Assembly (NCBI RefSeq): GCF_910593785.1
Contig: NZ_CAJVAP010000001.1
Coordinates: forward strand, 85,690 to 149,689
Length of the DNA: 64,000 nucleotides
Source of the DNA: Leucobacter soli
GTDB lineage: Bacteria; Actinomycetota; Actinomycetes; Actinomycetales; Microbacteriaceae
Direction: 5' to 3'
This document shows positions 11,159 through 21,994 of this stretch, in pieces (position 1 is the stretch's first letter; each line of letters starts with the position of its first letter). The translations under genes were made by a program, and so were the position numbers. The notes under the pieces are model-generated. The model did not search any database, was not told the DNA's origin, and saw only the letters and a list, made by a program, of their open reading frames with translations.

Positions 11159-11164
11159 TAGGCT
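11159..11164 (+). promoter_or_regulatory. -10 element of rpsT promoter
   Basis: TAGGCT lies about 106 bases upstream of the rpsT GTG. It gives a leader of about 100 bases that can fold (see the hairpin at 11175-11207). Confidence 0.45.
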
Positions 11165-11174
11165 TATCTCTTGG

Positions 11175-11207
11175 CTTGCGTGTGGATCACACCACACATC
11201 CCGCAAG
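11175..11207 (+). promoter_or_regulatory. Stem-loop in the rpsT leader
   Basis: CTTGCG plus TGTGG can pair with CCACA plus CGCAAG across a six-base loop, with a five-base bulge on the 3' side. It lies near the 5' end of the S20 leader. S20 synthesis is post-transcriptionally controlled in other bacteria, so a regulatory role is possible but unproven. Confidence 0.35.
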
Positions 11208-11269
11208 GCGCCCTCTCTCGCCGAGCGGACAACCCGTCTCAACCTTTACCTCTAAGGACGCAACTCAAC

Positions 11270-11530
11270 GTGGCAAACATCAAGTCGCAGATCAAGCGCA
11301 TCAAGACCAACCAGAAGGCGACCGACCGCAACCGGGCCTACAAGAGCGAGCTCCGCACCGCCGTGCGTCAGACCCGCGAGGCCATCGCCGCCGGCGACAA
11401 GTCGCTCGCCGAGCAGAAGCTGCAGCACGCGTCGAAGAAGCTCGACAAGGCCGTGAGCAAGGGCGTCATCCACAAGAACCAGGCCGCGAACCGCAAGGCG
11501 AAGCTCGCCGTCAAGGTCGCCGCGCTCTAG
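11270..11530 (+). CDS. rpsT: 30S ribosomal protein S20
   Basis: An 86-residue basic protein of the small ribosomal subunit that binds 16S rRNA. The GTG at 11270 gives the classical N-terminus [13 protein letters not shown] and has the ribosome binding site AAGGACG nine bases upstream. A longer frame to 11171 is rejected because it would read through the leader. The gene is monocistronic, with its own promoter and a strong terminator. Confidence 0.98.
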   Translation: MANIKSQIKRIKTNQKATDRNRAYKSELRTAVRQTREAIAAGDKSLAEQKLQHASKKLDKAVSKGVIHKNQAANRKAKLAVKVAAL

Positions 11531-11562
11531 ATCTTTCAGGATCGTATCCGCGCAGGATCGCG

Positions 11563-11590
11563 AAAAAGCCCCGCCTCGGCGGGGCTTTTT
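11563..11590 (+). terminator. Intrinsic terminator of rpsT (bidirectional)
   Basis: Arms AAAAAGCCCCGCC and GGCGGGGCTTTTT pair perfectly around a two-base centre, followed by more T. The A-run on the left makes it usable for the convergent thioesterase/ettA operon too. Confidence 0.95.
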
Positions 11591-11602
11591 CTTTGCCTCT
11601 GC

Positions 11603-12100
11603 TCAGCTCCGCCGCAGCACCAGCGGCTCGTCCTGCCAGGGCACGATCGAAGCGCGCCCCTCCGCGGTCAGCCGCACGGGCCTCAGCGTCTCTCCGTCCA
11701 CGACGACGATCGTTGTGATCGCGCGGGCGACGACGGTGCGATCCGGCTCCGACCCGTCGATGCTCTCGCCGTCGACAACGGAGTTGTCGAGAATCTCGTA
11801 GTGGATCTCGAGGCTCGAGCCGCCGAGCTTGCCGATCCACAGTTCGACCGTGACCGGTCGTGCCGAATACTCCAGCACGCGCAGGAACTCGATCTGCTGG
11901 TTCGCGACGAGCGTCTTCATGCCGCTTCGGCCGTCGACCCGGAAATGGTGCTCCATGCCGGTGCGCTCGCGGGCCGAGCCCAGCTCGAAGACGCGCACGC
12001 GCGCCTCCTCCAGGTAACGCGCGTATGCGGCGTTGTTGATGTGCGCGTAGGCGTCCTGATCGCCCCAGCGCAGCTCGATGTCGACGTGTACGCGCGCCAC
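11603..12100 (-). CDS. Acyl-CoA thioesterase (hotdog fold, 4HBT family)
   Basis: A 165-residue hotdog-fold thioesterase. It has the YbgC/FadM-like pattern RWGDQDAYAHINNAAYARYLEEAR near residues 10-32, where the aspartate is the likely catalytic residue. These enzymes hydrolyse acyl-CoA, with preference unknown here. The GTG at 12100 starts 11 bases after the ettA stop and is preceded by TGAGG. The long in-frame extension back through ettA is a shadow. Confidence 0.88.
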   Translation of the reverse strand: MARVHVDIELRWGDQDAYAHINNAAYARYLEEARVRVFELGSARERTGMEHHFRVDGRSGMKTLVANQQIEFLRVLEYSARPVTVELWIGKLGGSSLEIHYEILDNSVVDGESIDGSEPDRTVVARAITTIVVVDGETLRPVRLTAEGRASIVPWQDEPLVLRRS

Positions 12101-12111
12101 CGGTGCCGGCC

Positions 12112-13791
<1,680 letters not shown>

Positions 13792-13872
13792 GGTTCCCTA
13801 ACCTACCAGTCGACGGCCCCTGCCCAGGCGCCGACCTCGCCTCCCGACGGGGGTCGCGCGGTCGGTCGGCCC

Positions 13873-14394
13873 CTACCAGTCGATCGGACGGGTCTCGCCG
13901 ATCAGGCAGGTCCGCTGCTTCGGCCCGACGGCGGGTGCGACCTCGACGGCGACCTCCCGGTTCGCGGTGAGCATCTGGCCGATCAGGCACTCCTCGCCTA
14001 TCCGCACCGAGACGAAGATGCTGTCCGCGACGAGATCGGTCGCCGTCCGGTCGAAGCTCACCTGCATGCGCTTCCGTGCGAACCCCGCGTCGACGATCGC
14101 GTCGACGATCGACCGCCCCTCGACCGGCCCGTCGTCGGCCGCGTAGGCGCGAAGTCTCTGCGAGAAGTAGGGCAGGTTGTCCTCCGCGGTACCGTCCGGA
14201 TAGAAGACGGCCTCCTCCTGGGGCTCCTCCGACACGGTACCCGGAGCCGGTTCGGCGACAGGCGACTCGACGCCGAGGAGCGCGCATCCGCTCAGCACCA
14301 TCACGAGGGCCGTCATGAGCGTCGTCACGAGCGTCGCCGTGAGCGCTGTTCCGAGCGCTCCGTCAGTGGACCGGAGGGAGCGGAGTTCGGGCAT
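13873..14394 (-). CDS. Small secreted lipoprotein, DUF6993-like
   Basis: The 173-residue product starts at the ATG at 14394. It has a basic N-terminus and a hydrophobic segment (residues 17-36) that ends in the lipobox LSGC, with C37 as the lipidation site. A Pro/Glu-rich linker follows, then a compact domain of about 110 residues with two cysteines (in GEECLIG and QRTCLIG) that could pair. It resembles the DUF6993 lipoproteins of Microbacteriaceae; the function is unknown. A longer in-frame start at 14499 would bury the signal peptide and is rejected. Confidence 0.75.
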   Translation of the reverse strand: MPELRSLRSTDGALGTALTATLVTTLMTALVMVLSGCALLGVESPVAEPAPGTVSEEPQEEAVFYPDGTAEDNLPYFSQRLRAYAADDGPVEGRSIVDAIVDAGFARKRMQVSFDRTATDLVADSIFVSVRIGEECLIGQMLTANREVAVEVAPAVGPKQRTCLIGETRPIDW

Positions 14395-14633
14395 CGAGCC
14401 AGTGTATCCGGATCGGCTCTCGCGATCCTGATGAGCGGTTCGGCAGCCGATTCGGCGTTCACAGCGTCCCGGAACCGACTGATGCGGCGAGTTCTCCACA
14501 GATGTCTCCGAGTGGCCGCGTCGCCCCGACCGTGCCGCGGATCATGGAGATGGGCGGCCCGGCTCCAGGCACGGCGGTCGGGCCGCCCCACACACCTCCG
14601 CCACAGGCGGATCGCATCGAATGAGGAGCACCC

Positions 14634-15152
14634 ATGAACAACCAGATCAGTGTCATCGGAACCATCGCCACGGACCCGAAGTCCATCACGACCAGGTCCG
14701 GGGTCACCCTGTGCACGTTCCGCCTCGCCAGCGGCGAACGCCGCTACGATCGGGCCCAGCAGAAGTGGGTCGACGGCGAGACGAACTGGTTCGGCGTCAC
14801 AGCCTTCCGGGCCCTCGCAGATCACGCCGCGGCCTCGTTCCGCAAGGGCGAACGGGTCATCGTCACCGGCCGGTTGCGGGTCAGGCAGTGGGAGAACGAC
14901 GAGAAGAGCGGCACTTCCGTCGACATCGAGGCCGAGGCCCTCGGCCACGACCTGCGGTGGGGCGTTTCGAGCTTCGAGAAGCGCTTGGGCGCCGACGGCG
15001 GCGCGGATCGACCCGAGACCGAGGCTCAGCAGCACTGGGGCGAACCCGCCTCCGACTCTGCCTCCGCATCTGCCTCCGCGTCCGCGTCCGAGGAGGACAC
15101 GGTCGAAGAGGGCGAAGTCGGGAGCGGGAGCGGTTTCCTCGCAGCGGCCTGA
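14634..15152 (+). CDS. ssb: Single-stranded DNA-binding protein, paralogue without acidic tip
   Basis: The first 110 residues form an OB fold (NNQISVIGTIATDPK at the start, WFGVTAFRALADHA and RVIVTGRL in the core), typical of bacterial SSB. The C-terminal linker has a Ser-Ala repeat encoded by a TCC/GCC-rich tract near 15050-15090. The protein ends in GFLAAA rather than the usual DDDIPF-like tip that recruits replication partners. It is therefore probably an accessory SsbB-like paralogue, with the replicative SSB encoded elsewhere. The ribosome binding site GAGGAG precedes the ATG. Confidence 0.88.
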   Translation: MNNQISVIGTIATDPKSITTRSGVTLCTFRLASGERRYDRAQQKWVDGETNWFGVTAFRALADHAAASFRKGERVIVTGRLRVRQWENDEKSGTSVDIEAEALGHDLRWGVSSFEKRLGADGGADRPETEAQQHWGEPASDSASASASASASEEDTVEEGEVGSGSGFLAAA

Positions 15153-15251
15153 GCGGACGCCCGCCGGACGCGTGCGGCGCGTGCCGGGCGGAAGCCCCGC
15201 GTGTGCCGGGCGCATCCCCAGCGCGAACCCCGCGCGCTTCCCGGCGAGAAC

Positions 15252-15800
15252 TCAGTTCGGCAGGAGGTACTCGGCGAACGCCGCGCGCACCCTGTTCACC
15301 TTGGGCACCGCGACCGCGAGGCAGTACCCCTGCGTCGGGTTCTTGGCGAAGAAGTCCTGGTGGGCCTCGGGAGCGGGGTACACCGGGCCGAGCGGTTGGA
15401 TGGTGGTGACGATCTCTCCCGGCCACCACTCCGCCGCGCGGGTGCGGGCGGCCTCGAAGACCTCCCGCTGCGCGTCATCGGCGTAGAACATCGCCGAGCG
15501 GTACTGCGTGCCGACGTCGTGGCCCTGCCGGTTCAACTGCGTCGGGTCGTGCATGGTGAAGAACGCGTCGAGCACCACCTGCTCGGGCAGCGTCTCCGGG
15601 TCGAAGGTGACCGCCACGGCCTCGGCGTGGCCCGTCCTCCCCGTGCACACCTGCTCGTAGCTGGGATCCGGCACGGTGCCGCCGGTGAAGCAGGAGTGCA
15701 CGTCCACCACCCCGCGCAGGGCGCGATAGGCGGCGTCGAGGCACCAGTAGCATCCGCCCGCGAGGACGAAGGTCGTCATTGCCGGGTCCGTGCGCGTCAT
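15252..15800 (-). CDS. msrA: Peptide-methionine (S)-S-oxide reductase MsrA
   Basis: A 182-residue repair enzyme that reduces methionine-S-sulfoxide in proteins. The active site is GGCYWC with catalytic C17; most homologues have GCFWC. The later [10 protein letters not shown] and GTQYRS motifs are conserved. The ATG at 15800 was chosen because it overlaps the nadE stop (ATGA); a slightly longer start at 15818 is possible. The protein is a little shorter than the E. coli enzyme, as in other MsrA-only proteins. Confidence 0.93.
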   Translation of the reverse strand: MTRTDPAMTTFVLAGGCYWCLDAAYRALRGVVDVHSCFTGGTVPDPSYEQVCTGRTGHAEAVAVTFDPETLPEQVVLDAFFTMHDPTQLNRQGHDVGTQYRSAMFYADDAQREVFEAARTRAAEWWPGEIVTTIQPLGPVYPAPEAHQDFFAKNPTQGYCLAVAVPKVNRVRAAFAEYLLPN

Positions 15801-16633
15801 GGCCGCGCTCCTCTCCACCAGTCGTCCGCCGGGGTCACCGGCAGGCGGCGTTTGTGCTCGGTCGTGCGGTACTTCCGCTCGATCTCGGCCGCGGCCTCGG
15901 CCGGGACGTCCTGCCCTTCGAGATAGGCGTCGATCTCGGCGTAGCCGATGCCGAGATTCGCCTCGTCGCTCTGCCCCGGGGTGCCGTCGAGCAGGTCGGC
16001 GGTCGGAACCTTGCGCCAGAGGCGCTCCGGGGCATCCAGATGCTGCAGCAGGGCGGCGCCCTGCCGCTTCGACAGACCCGAGAGCGGGAGGACGTCGGCC
16101 GCGCCATCGCCGAACTTCGTGAAGAAGCCGGTCACCGCCTCGGCGGCGTGATCGGTGCCCACGACGAGCAGCCGGCGATCCCCCGCGATCGCGTACTGGG
16201 CGACCATGCGCATGCGCGCCTTGACGTTCCCCTTGTTGAAATCGCTCGTCGTCTCCCCCAGCGCCTCCGACACCTCTGCGACGAGCGCATCGACGGCGGA
16301 CGCGATGTTCACCGCCACGGCCTGGTCGGGCCGGATGAAGTCCAGCGCGATCTGCGCATCCTCCTCATCGTGCTGAACCCGGTACGGGAGTCGCACGGCC
16401 ACGAACTCGGCATCCGCGCCCTCGGCGCGGAGCCGCTCGACCGCGAGCTGGCACAGCCGACCGGCCAGCGACGAGTCCTGCCCGCCCGAGATGCCGAGCA
16501 CGAAACCGCGCGTCCCGGGGACCGATCGCACGTACTCGACGAGGAAGGCGACCCGCGCCTCCACTTCGGCAGCGGGATCGCGGACCGCTCTGGAACCCAG
16601 TGCTTCGATGATCTCCCGCTGTACCTCGCGCAT
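15797..16633 (-). CDS. nadE: NH3-dependent NAD+ synthetase
   Basis: A 278-residue enzyme that converts deamido-NAD to NAD using ammonia and ATP, the last step of NAD synthesis. The P-loop SGGQDS lies at residues 49-54 ([14 protein letters not shown]). The protein lacks a glutaminase domain, so it is the short ammonia-dependent form, unlike the long form in mycobacteria. The ATG at 16633 is six bases after a TAGGCT hexamer, so the transcript is likely leaderless. It is coupled to msrA. Confidence 0.95.
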   Translation of the reverse strand: MREVQREIIEALGSRAVRDPAAEVEARVAFLVEYVRSVPGTRGFVLGISGGQDSSLAGRLCQLAVERLRAEGADAEFVAVRLPYRVQHDEEDAQIALDFIRPDQAVAVNIASAVDALVAEVSEALGETTSDFNKGNVKARMRMVAQYAIAGDRRLLVVGTDHAAEAVTGFFTKFGDGAADVLPLSGLSKRQGAALLQHLDAPERLWRKVPTADLLDGTPGQSDEANLGIGYAEIDAYLEGQDVPAEAAAEIERKYRTTEHKRRLPVTPADDWWRGARP

Positions 16634-16639
16634 GCGCCC

Positions 16640-16645
16640 AGCCTA
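16640..16645 (-). promoter_or_regulatory. -10 element of the leaderless nadE promoter
   Basis: TAGGCT on the minus strand, six bases before the nadE ATG. It separates nadE from dnaE transcription. Confidence 0.5.
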
Positions 16646-16706
16646 CTCTCCGCGTGTTACCGGAACGTGTCGAACGGGAGCGCCTCCCCCGCCCGACCGC
16701 GCGCGG

Positions 16707-19700
16707 TCAGACCCCGACGAGACAGCCGGGTCCGAGCAGGCCCTTCAGGTCTCCGTACAGATCCGCGGTCACGCGAACGCGCTGCGGCAGTTCGAACACC
16801 CGTACTCCGCCGGCGGTGAGGAGGTTCAGGCGCACTTCGCTCTCGCCCCGGTGCCGCTGCAGCATCTCCTTGAGACGGCTCACCGTGTCCACCGTCGCCC
16901 GGCTGTCGGAGACCGAGATGGTCAGCGACTCGGCGTCGTCCTGCACCACGGCGTCGATCACCTTGACGGAATACGCGTGCATCGAGATGCCGTCGTCTCG
17001 CGCGTTGAGCTTCCCGCGCAGCGCGACGATCGCGTCATCCTTGAGCAGCGAGCCGTACTCCTGGTACGACTTGCCCATGAAGAGCGCCTGCATCTCGCCG
17101 GTGAAGTCCTCGATGGTGACCATGCCGTAGAGGTTGCCGGACTTCGCGGTGCGGTGCTGGACGCTCGTGAGCAGGCCCGCGATCACGACGGTCTCACCGT
17201 CCGTCTTCGCGTCCGGGTTCGTCGCATGCTCGATCGAACTGGTGGAGTCCTTCGCCAGTGCGGTCTCGAGCCCCCGCAGCGGGTGGTCCGAGACGTACAG
17301 GCCCAGCATCTCCCGCTCGAACGAGAGCTTGTCCTTCTTCGACCATTCCGGCCGCTCGGGGACGAGCTGGTGCGCCTCCGCACCGCTCTCCTCGGCGGTC
17401 TCGGCGAAGAGGCTGTCGAAGTCGAAACCGACGTTGCCGCTCTCCGCGTCCCGCTTCTGCTTCACCGAGCTCTCCACCGCGCTCTCGTGGATCTCGAGCA
17501 GCGCCCGCCTGGTGGAGCCGAGCGCATCGAAGGCGCCGGCCTTGATGAGGGACTCGATGGTGCGCTTGTTCAGCACCTGCATGGGCACGCGCTTGAGGAA
17601 GTCGTGGAACGAGGCGAAGTCACCGGATCCGCCCTCCCCGCCGCTCTCCCGAGCGCTGCGGATGCCGTCCACGACGTTCGCGCCGACGTTGCGGATCGCG
17701 CCGAGACCGAATCGGATGTCGCCGCCGACCGCCGCGAAGTTCGCGAACGACTCGTCGACCGACGGCGGCAGCACCTTGATGCCCATCCGCCGGCACTCGT
17801 TGAGGTAGAGCGCGAGCTGATCCTTCTTGTCGCCGACGCTCGTGAGCAGCGCGGCCATGTACTCCGCCGGGTAGTGCGCCTTGAGGTAAGCGGTCCAGTA
17901 GCTGACGACCCCGTAGGCCGCCGAGTGCGCCTTGTTGAAGGCGTAGTCCGAGAACGGCAGCAGGATGTCCCAGAGCGCCTTCACCGCGGCATCCGAGAAG
18001 CCGCGGTCGCGCATCCCGCCGCTGAAGCCCTCGTACTGCTTGTCGAGCTCCTCCTTCTTCTTCTTGCCCATGGCCCGCCGCAGGATGTCGGCCTGGCCGA
18101 GGGAGAACCCGGCCACCCGCTGCGCGATCGACATGACCTGCTCCTGGTAGATGATCAGGCCGTAGGTCGTGTCGAGGATGTCCTTGAGGGGTTCCTCGAG
18201 CTCGGGATGGATGGGGGTGATCGGCTGCAGACCGTTCTTGCGCAGCGCGTAGTTGGTGTGCGAGTCGGCGCCCATCGGGCCGGGGCGGTAGAGCGCGAGC
18301 ACGGCCGAGATGTCCTCGAAGTTGTCCGGCTTCATCAGCCGCAGCAGGCCGCGCATCGGTCCGCCGTCGAGCTGGAACACGCCGAGGGTGTCGCCGCGTG
18401 CGAGCAGCGCGTACGATGCCGCGTCGTCGAGCGACAGCGCCTCGAGGTCGAGCTCCTCGCCCCGGTTGAGGCGGATGTTCTCGAGCGCGTCCGAGATGAT
18501 CGTGAGGTTGCGCAGCCCCAGGAAGTCCATCTTGATGAGCCCGAGGCCCTCGCAGGTGGGATAGTCGAACTGCGTGACGATCTGCCCGTCCTGCTCGCGC
18601 TTCATGATCGGGATGATGTCGATGAGCGGGTCGCTCGACATGATCACGCCGGCCGCGTGCACGCCCCACTGGCGCTTCAGCCCCTCGAGCCCCAGGGCGG
18701 TCTCGTAGACCGTCTTCGCCTCCGAGTCGACCTCGAGCACCGCCCGGAACTCTGCGGCCTCCTTGTAGCGCTCGTGCTCCGGATCGGTGATGCCTGCGAG
18801 CGGGATGTCCTTCGCCATGACGGCCGGCGGCATCGCCTTCGTCAGCTTCTCCCCCATGCCGAAGGGGAAGCCAAGCACGCGGGAGGCATCCTTCAGCGCC
18901 TGCTTCGACTTGATCGTGCCGTAGGTGACGATCTGCGCGACGCGCTCGTCGCCGTACTTCTCGGTCACGTACTTGATCACCTCGCCGCGTCGGCGATCGT
19001 CGAAGTCGACGTCGAAGTCGGGCATCGACACGCGGTCGGGGTTGAGGAAGCGCTCGAAGATCAGCCCGTGCTGCAGCGGGTCGAGGTCGGTGATGCGCAT
19101 GGCGTAGGCCGCCATCGACCCTGCGCCCGAGCCGCGACCCGGGCCGACCCTGATGCCGTTGTCCTTCGCCCAGTTGATGAAGTCGGCGACGACGAGGAAG
19201 TAGCCGGGGAACCCCATCTGCGTGATGACGCCGGTCTCGTACTCGGCCTGCTTCCGCACCTCATCGGGGATCCCGCCCGGGTACCTGTAGTGGAGGCCGC
19301 GTTCGACCTCCTTCACGAACCACGACTCCTCGTTCTCGCCCTCCGGCACCGGGTAGCGCGGCATGTAGTTGGCCGAGGTGTTGAACTCGCTGCTGCAGCG
19401 CTCGGCGATCAGCAGCGTGTTGTCGCAGGCCTCCGGCAGCTCCCGGAAGAGGTGGCGCATCTCGCTCGCGCTCTTGAGGTAGTAGCCGTCGCCGTCGAAG
19501 TGGAAGCGGTTCGGGTCGTCGAGCGTGGAGCCCGACTGCACGCACAGGAGCGCCTCGTGCGCCTTCGCGTCGTGCTGGTGCGTGTAGTGCAGGTCGTTGG
19601 TGGCCACGAGCGGGATGCCGAGATCCTTCGCGATCTCGAGGAGCTCCTTCTGCACACGCCGCTCGATCTCGAGCCCGTGGTCCATGATCTCGCAGAAGAA

Positions 19701-20255
19701 GTTCTCCTTGCCGAAGAGGTCCTGGAACTCCGCGGCCGCCGCGCGCGCCTCCGCGTACTGCCCGAGACGCAGACGCGTATGGATCTCCCCGGACGGGCAG
19801 CCGGTCGTCGCGATAATCCCTTTCGCGTAGCGCTGCAGCAGCTCGCGATCCATGCGCGGCTTGAAGTAGTAGCCTTCGATGCTCGCGAGCGACGAGAGCC
19901 GGAAGAGGTTGTGCATGCCCTCGGTGCTCTGGGAGAGCATCGTCATGTGGGTGTACGCGCCGCCGCCCGAGACGTCATCGCCCCCGCCCCCGCCCCAGCG
20001 CACGCGCGTGCGGTCGCCTCGGTGCGTTCCCGGAGTGAGGTAGGCCTCGATGCCGATGATCGGTTTGACGCCGTTGTTCCGCGCCGTCTGCCAGAAGTCG
20101 AAGGCCCCGAACGTGTTCCCGTGATCGGTCACCGCGATCGCGGGCATGCCCTGCGCCGCCGCCGCTTCGATGAGCGGCTTCACCCGGGCGGCGCCGTCGA
20201 GCATCGAGTACTCGCTGTGAACGTGCAGATGGACGAACCCGTCTTTCTCGGACAC
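16707..20255 (-). CDS. dnaE: DNA polymerase III alpha subunit (DnaE1)
   Basis: The replicative polymerase of 1182 residues. The N-terminal PHP domain begins with FVHLHVHSEYSMLDG (residues 7-21), with intact metal ligands that suggest a proofreading-competent PHP active site. The palm contains the catalytic aspartates in PDFDVDFDD near residue 408. HhH and OB domains follow, with the beta-clamp-binding region near the C-terminus. The GTG at 20255 was chosen for its upstream AAAGGGG and because it gives the standard SEKDGFVHLHVH start. Length is typical of actinobacterial DnaE1. Confidence 0.97.
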   Translation of the reverse strand: MSEKDGFVHLHVHSEYSMLDGAARVKPLIEAAAAQGMPAIAVTDHGNTFGAFDFWQTARNNGVKPIIGIEAYLTPGTHRGDRTRVRWGGGGGDDVSGGGAYTHMTMLSQSTEGMHNLFRLSSLASIEGYYFKPRMDRELLQRYAKGIIATTGCPSGEIHTRLRLGQYAEARAAAAEFQDLFGKENFFCEIMDHGLEIERRVQKELLEIAKDLGIPLVATNDLHYTHQHDAKAHEALLCVQSGSTLDDPNRFHFDGDGYYLKSASEMRHLFRELPEACDNTLLIAERCSSEFNTSANYMPRYPVPEGENEESWFVKEVERGLHYRYPGGIPDEVRKQAEYETGVITQMGFPGYFLVVADFINWAKDNGIRVGPGRGSGAGSMAAYAMRITDLDPLQHGLIFERFLNPDRVSMPDFDVDFDDRRRGEVIKYVTEKYGDERVAQIVTYGTIKSKQALKDASRVLGFPFGMGEKLTKAMPPAVMAKDIPLAGITDPEHERYKEAAEFRAVLEVDSEAKTVYETALGLEGLKRQWGVHAAGVIMSSDPLIDIIPIMKREQDGQIVTQFDYPTCEGLGLIKMDFLGLRNLTIISDALENIRLNRGEELDLEALSLDDAASYALLARGDTLGVFQLDGGPMRGLLRLMKPDNFEDISAVLALYRPGPMGADSHTNYALRKNGLQPITPIHPELEEPLKDILDTTYGLIIYQEQVMSIAQRVAGFSLGQADILRRAMGKKKKEELDKQYEGFSGGMRDRGFSDAAVKALWDILLPFSDYAFNKAHSAAYGVVSYWTAYLKAHYPAEYMAALLTSVGDKKDQLALYLNECRRMGIKVLPPSVDESFANFAAVGGDIRFGLGAIRNVGANVVDGIRSARESGGEGGSGDFASFHDFLKRVPMQVLNKRTIESLIKAGAFDALGSTRRALLEIHESAVESSVKQKRDAESGNVGFDFDSLFAETAEESGAEAHQLVPERPEWSKKDKLSFEREMLGLYVSDHPLRGLETALAKDSTSSIEHATNPDAKTDGETVVIAGLLTSVQHRTAKSGNLYGMVTIEDFTGEMQALFMGKSYQEYGSLLKDDAIVALRGKLNARDDGISMHAYSVKVIDAVVQDDAESLTISVSDSRATVDTVSRLKEMLQRHRGESEVRLNLLTAGGVRVFELPQRVRVTADLYGDLKGLLGPGCLVGV

Positions 20256-20340
20256 CGATACGACCCCTTTCACCGATCCGTCCAGGGTATCGCGCCGGCG
20301 CACGGTCGGGTGACCCGCCTGCTGAACCGAGCCTGTCCCG

Positions 20341-21258
20341 TCAGTCCGCGAGCACGTCGAGCGCGCGCTGCAGATCCTCGGGATAGACGCTCTCGAACGA
20401 GACCGGTTCCCCGGTGCCCGGGTGTCGGAAGCCGAGCCGCATCGCGTGCAGCCATTGCCGTTCGAGGCCCAGCCGCGCGCTCAGCACCGGATCGGCGCCG
20501 TACATCGTGTCGCCGACGCAGGGATGGTGCTGGGCCGACATGTGCACGCGGATCTGGTGCGTGCGGCCGGTCTCGAGCTCGATCTCGAGCAGGGAGGCGT
20601 AGGGAAAGGCCTCGAGGGTCGTGTAGTGGGTGACCGAGGGCTTGCCGTCGCGCGTCACGGCGAACTTCCACTCGCTGCCGGGGTGCCGCCCGATCGGCCC
20701 CTCGATGGTGCCGCTGAGGGGGTCCGGGTGGCCCTGCACGACGGCGTGGTAGATCTTCTCGACCGTCCGCTCCTTGAACGCGCGCTTCAGCAGGCTGTAG
20801 GCCAGCTCGCTCTTGGCCACCACCATCAAACCGCTGGTGCCCGCATCGAGCCGGTGCACCACTCCCTGCCGCTCGGGCGGCCCGGAGGTGGCGATCCGGT
20901 AGCCCGCGCCCATGAGCGCCCCGAGCACGGTCGGCCCGCTCCAGCCCAGCGAGGGGTGCGCGGCGACGCCCGCCGGTTTGTCGACGACCACGATGTCGTC
21001 GTCGTCGTGCACGATGCCGAGTTCGGGCAGATCGACCGGCACGATCTCCGGCCCGGTGCGCTCTTCCCAGGAGACCTCGAGCCAGGCTCCGGGGACGAGG
21101 CGATCACTCTTCCCCATGGCGCGCCCGTCGAGGGTGACGCCCCCCGATCGGGCGACCTCCGCCGCGAAGCTCCGTGAGAACCCGAGCAGCTTGGCGAGCC
21201 CCGCATCGACCCGGTCGCCGGCCAGCCCCTCGGGGACCGGCAGCGAACGATGCTCCAT
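20341..21258 (-). CDS. rluD: RluA-family 23S rRNA pseudouridine synthase (RluD-like)
   Basis: A 305-residue enzyme with an N-terminal S4 RNA-binding domain (residues 12-80) and a catalytic domain with HRLDAGTSG at residues 135-143, D138 being the nucleophile. RluD-type enzymes isomerise uridines in helix 69 of 23S rRNA. The start overlaps the lspA stop by one base, the lspA-rluD pairing seen across actinobacteria. Substrate positions cannot be read from the sequence. Confidence 0.94.
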   Translation of the reverse strand: MEHRSLPVPEGLAGDRVDAGLAKLLGFSRSFAAEVARSGGVTLDGRAMGKSDRLVPGAWLEVSWEERTGPEIVPVDLPELGIVHDDDDIVVVDKPAGVAAHPSLGWSGPTVLGALMGAGYRIATSGPPERQGVVHRLDAGTSGLMVVAKSELAYSLLKRAFKERTVEKIYHAVVQGHPDPLSGTIEGPIGRHPGSEWKFAVTRDGKPSVTHYTTLEAFPYASLLEIELETGRTHQIRVHMSAQHHPCVGDTMYGADPVLSARLGLERQWLHAMRLGFRHPGTGEPVSFESVYPEDLQRALDVLAD

Positions 21259-21986
21259 CAGCGGGTCCCCTCGGACCGCGGGTCGTCGGAACGCGGCTCG
21301 TCCGAACTCGGCTCGTCCGAACTCGGCTCATCCGGATGAGAGCCGTCGGACCGCGGATCGTCGGACTGGGGGTCTTCGGACTGGGCATCGTCGGGCCGGG
21401 ACTCGTCATCCCGGTCCTCCTGCCGCTCGCGCGACCGGACCCGCGGTCCGCCGTCGATCGGGAGCCCGAGCAGGGAGATCAGGACGAAGAGGATCATCGC
21501 CGACACTATTCCGATATCGGCGACGTTGTAGATCGCCGGCATCATCCAGGGCGTCGAGATGAAATCGATCACGTGCCCGACGGGGAAGCCGGGCTCACGG
21601 ATCAGCCGGTCGGTGAGATTCCCCGCGACGCCGCCGAGCAGCAGCGCGAAGAACACCGCCCAGCTGCGCGAGCCGAGCCGGCGGATCTGCCAGAGGACTG
21701 CGGCGAGGACGACGGCGGCGAGGATCGTGAAGACCCAGGTCGCCCCGGTCGCGAAGGAGAACGCGGCCCCCGGGTTGCGGACGAAGTGCCACTGCAGGAA
21801 CTCCCCAAGCACCGGCACCGTCCGCCCCTCCGGCAGATGCTCGACCACCCAGTTCTTGCTGAGCTGATCCGCGGCGTAGACGACGACCGCCAGCACGAGC
21901 AGCATCAGCGCCTGCGCGCGGTGCCGCGGCACGGCGACGGCCGCCGCCCCTTCGGACACGGCGGCCGTTTCAGCCTTGTTCTCCAC
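21258..21986 (-). CDS. lspA: Lipoprotein signal peptidase II with acidic repeat tail
   Basis: Aspartyl protease of the inner membrane that removes the signal peptide from diacylglyceryl-modified prolipoproteins. Four membrane helices are visible. The catalytic aspartates are D126 in GNLTDR and D157 in NVADIG. The family is usually 150-200 residues; this one has 242 because residues 180-242 form a hydrophilic tail of short Asp/Ser/Pro-rich repeats (DEPSS-like units) encoded by tandem near-repeats at about 21259-21400. The tail should lie in the cytoplasm. It is coupled to rluD. Confidence 0.93.
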   Translation of the reverse strand: MENKAETAAVSEGAAAVAVPRHRAQALMLLVLAVVVYAADQLSKNWVVEHLPEGRTVPVLGEFLQWHFVRNPGAAFSFATGATWVFTILAAVVLAAVLWQIRRLGSRSWAVFFALLLGGVAGNLTDRLIREPGFPVGHVIDFISTPWMMPAIYNVADIGIVSAMILFVLISLLGLPIDGGPRVRSRERQEDRDDESRPDDAQSEDPQSDDPRSDGSHPDEPSSDEPSSDEPRSDDPRSEGTR

Positions 21987-21994
21987 TCGCGGGA

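Noticed and set aside
16491..20633. Open frame of 1380 codons on the plus strand across dnaE
   Set aside because: It is antisense to dnaE and arises from the high GC3 content. It has no domain match, no ribosome binding site and a low-complexity composition.
21259..21400. Tandem repeats that might be a CRISPR-like array
   Set aside because: Units are short, adjacent and in frame with the LspA tail, with no spacers and no cas genes nearby.
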